The notes under the pieces: generated by a model
Told to the model about the DNA's origin: nothing
The model's input: only the letters and a program-made list of their open reading frames with translations
Databases searched by the model: none
From: an uncultured Clostridium sp.
Lineage (GTDB): Bacteria > Bacillota > Clostridia > TANB77 > CAG-465
Reading direction: 5' to 3'
NCBI GenBank assembly: GCA_900553785.1
Contig: USES01000016.1
Span: 1-22,953, forward strand
DNA: 22,953 nucleotides
In this document: positions 22,910 to 22,953 of the stretch, piece after piece
Numbering within the stretch: position 1 is the first letter of the stretch
Layout: each line of letters begins with the position of its first letter
Program-made: the position numbers and the translations under genes

Positions 22910-22933
22910 CCACCAGCTTAGCTGGTGGTTTTT
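22910..22933. repeat. strong hairpin at the right edge (terminator or IS200/IS605-like end)
   Basis: CCACCAG (22910-22916), loop CTTAG and CTGGTGG (22922-22928) are followed by TTTTT. No plus-strand gene precedes it here, so if a terminator it belongs to a minus-strand gene beyond the edge, where its T run is weaker. A GC-rich hairpin isolated in AT-rich DNA, followed by a further short inverted repeat (GCC-TATAA-GGC, 22942-22952), is also the look of a subterminal IS200/IS605-family element end. No transposase is visible in the window. Confidence 0.4.
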
Positions 22934-22953
22934 CATTTGCGCCTATAAGGCTT

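Noticed and set aside
1..22953. CRISPR array or tRNA/rRNA gene
   Set aside because: Reading the non-coding gaps shows no evenly spaced direct repeats, no cloverleaf with a GGTTCRA-type arm and no rRNA-like segment. The repeats seen are terminator palindromes.

Overview
The window is AT-rich (roughly 30% GC by eye), with strong AGGAGG-type ribosome binding sites, sigma-A-like promoters and many U-tailed hairpins. Together with the family set (Mfd, UvrB, RbgA, PrsA-like foldase, DUF2344 protein, VanZ, CAP/SH3 protein), this points to a low-GC Firmicute, most likely an uncultured gut-type clostridium. That placement is inference; no rRNA or tRNA gene is visible.

Layout. (1) 1-946: the end of a formylglycine-generating-enzyme-fold (C-type lectin fold) protein. 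Its last ~35 codons have the composition expected of a diversity-generating retroelement (DGR) variable region. No template repeat or reverse transcriptase lies in the window. (2) 1037-2847: a small operon of HD hydrolase, 3-methyladenine glycosylase I (tag) and GNAT acetyltransferase. (3) 2903-3780, minus strand: two overlapping genes of unknown role whose products end in the same C-terminal motif; one looks like a prealbumin/Ig-like beta protein. (4) 3942-6306: a stretch of decay with a broken DUF1848 gene, an intact VanZ-like gene, a broken ASCH-like gene, an ORF that appears to fuse two unrelated gene fragments, and a GNAT gene. (5) 6341-10552: rbgA carrying a one-base frameshift near its start, a patatin-like phospholipase, a secreted SH3-SH3-CAP protein (minus) and an FAD oxidoreductase. 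(6) 10596-11870: an S1-domain protein (minus) and a decayed second copy of the DGR-target-like gene. (7) 11873-17910: an apparent operon of DUF2344 protein, mfd, a membrane-anchored parvulin foldase and a TrmH/SpoU rRNA methyltransferase. (8) 18018-20061: single-gene units for a UDP-glucose/GDP-mannose-type dehydrogenase, a GIY-YIG protein and an unknown 117-residue protein. (9) 20084-22804, minus strand: uvrB with its own promoter and a probable LexA (DinR) box, preceded by an unknown four-helix membrane protein. The right edge holds a strong hairpin that could be a mobile-element end or a terminator.

Themes. DNA repair is well represented (Tag, Mfd, UvrB; possibly the GIY-YIG protein). Ribosome/RNA functions recur (RbgA, TrmH family, S1 protein, DUF2344). 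The most unusual signals are the probable DGR variable region with a dead paralogue ~10.6 kb away, the paired genes sharing a C-terminal tail whose DNA also carries the next gene's ribosome binding site, and the chimeric ORF in the decay zone.
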